From: Cyclonatronum proteinivorum
GTDB lineage: Bacteria > Bacteroidota > Rhodothermia > Balneolales > Cyclonatronaceae
DNA length: 64,000 nucleotides
Direction: 5' to 3'
Assembly: GCF_003353065.1 (NCBI RefSeq)
Contig: NZ_CP027806.1
Coordinates: 1,942,501 to 2,006,500 of the forward strand
Part shown: positions 63,921 to 64,000 of the stretch, piece by piece
Layout: every line of letters starts with the position of its first letter
Position numbering within the stretch: position 1 is the stretch's first letter
Program-made: the position numbers and the translations under genes
The notes under the pieces: model-generated
What the model saw: only the letters and a program-made list of their open reading frames with translations
What the model was told of the DNA's origin: nothing
The model's database searches: none

Positions 63921-64000
63921 ATGCATTCAACCGATACACATCAAAAAAAGGCTGCACCAGCAGCTGCAGCACCAACAACGGACTGGAACCCCCTAAGCTG
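63921..64000 (+). CDS. 5' end of an unidentified gene (truncated by window)
   Basis: An ATG at 63921 opens a frame (MHSTDTHQKKAAPAAA, then PTTDWNPLS) that runs off the window end after 26 codons. It is divergent from uvrA. The product cannot be identified from so short a piece; the Ala- and Pro-rich start suggests a flexible N-terminus. The 63614-63920 gap must hold both promoters but shows no clear consensus. Confidence 0.4.
   Translation, partial: MHSTDTHQKKAAPAAAAPTTDWNPLS

Overview
The window looks like chromosome from a Gram-negative member of the Bacteroidota, most likely on its Rhodothermia/Balneolia side. The signs are: a C-terminal type A sorting domain of the type IX secretion system with the PNPFNP motif typical of that branch; a TonB-linked beta-barrel receptor with a carboxypeptidase-regulatory N-terminus; a UpxY-like NusG paralogue; a HiPIP lipoprotein of the kind known from Rhodothermus respiration; a queuine tRNA-ribosyltransferase lacking two of three zinc cysteines; and almost no Shine-Dalgarno sequences, with many TTG and GTG starts. 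This assignment is inference from gene content. No tRNA, rRNA, CRISPR array, prophage or complete insertion sequence was seen.

Layout. 1-5810: surface polysaccharide genes (a GT2 glycosyltransferase fused to a degenerate phosphoglycosyl transferase, cut by the window edge; an intact polyprenyl glycosylphosphotransferase; a DPM1-like GT2), with tgt on the other strand between them. 5888-12198: a tight + strand run with accA, a hotdog thioesterase, nadC, four small membrane or unknown proteins including a CPBP protease, cdsA and a TIGR01777 epimerase. 12428-23260: a beta-propeller lipoprotein (-), then a BatA-like protein, a small membrane protein, hflX, a CBS protein and a 996-residue TPR protein. 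23375-28655: aroA, hsp20-dnaK behind a consensus sigma-54 promoter, and ackA. 28679-31727: a TrmH-type methyltransferase and an outer-membrane barrel. 32340-38461: a secreted subtilase gene of about 1,980 codons broken by one frameshift and two in-frame stops, followed by a 45-residue peptide gene. 38581-44084: two inverted copies of a short non-coding mobile element flank a divergent sugar MFS transporter and TonB-linked receptor. 44142-64000: cbpA (second sigma-54 promoter), a NusG paralogue, NAD-isocitrate dehydrogenase, a glycosyltransferase, a deaminase, HiPIP, an M28 peptidase, alanine dehydrogenase, rsmA, an MG2/plug protein, a DUF418 protein and uvrA.

The most interesting signals lie outside the ordinary genes. 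Both chaperone loci carry -24/-12 promoters. A 90-95 bp repeat occurs three times, always just 3' of a gene and in the same orientation as it. A paired MITE brackets a transport cassette. The large protease gene keeps one reading frame across two stop codons, which suggests recent decay, sequence error or, less likely, recoding. A small proline-rich peptide gene sits directly behind it.
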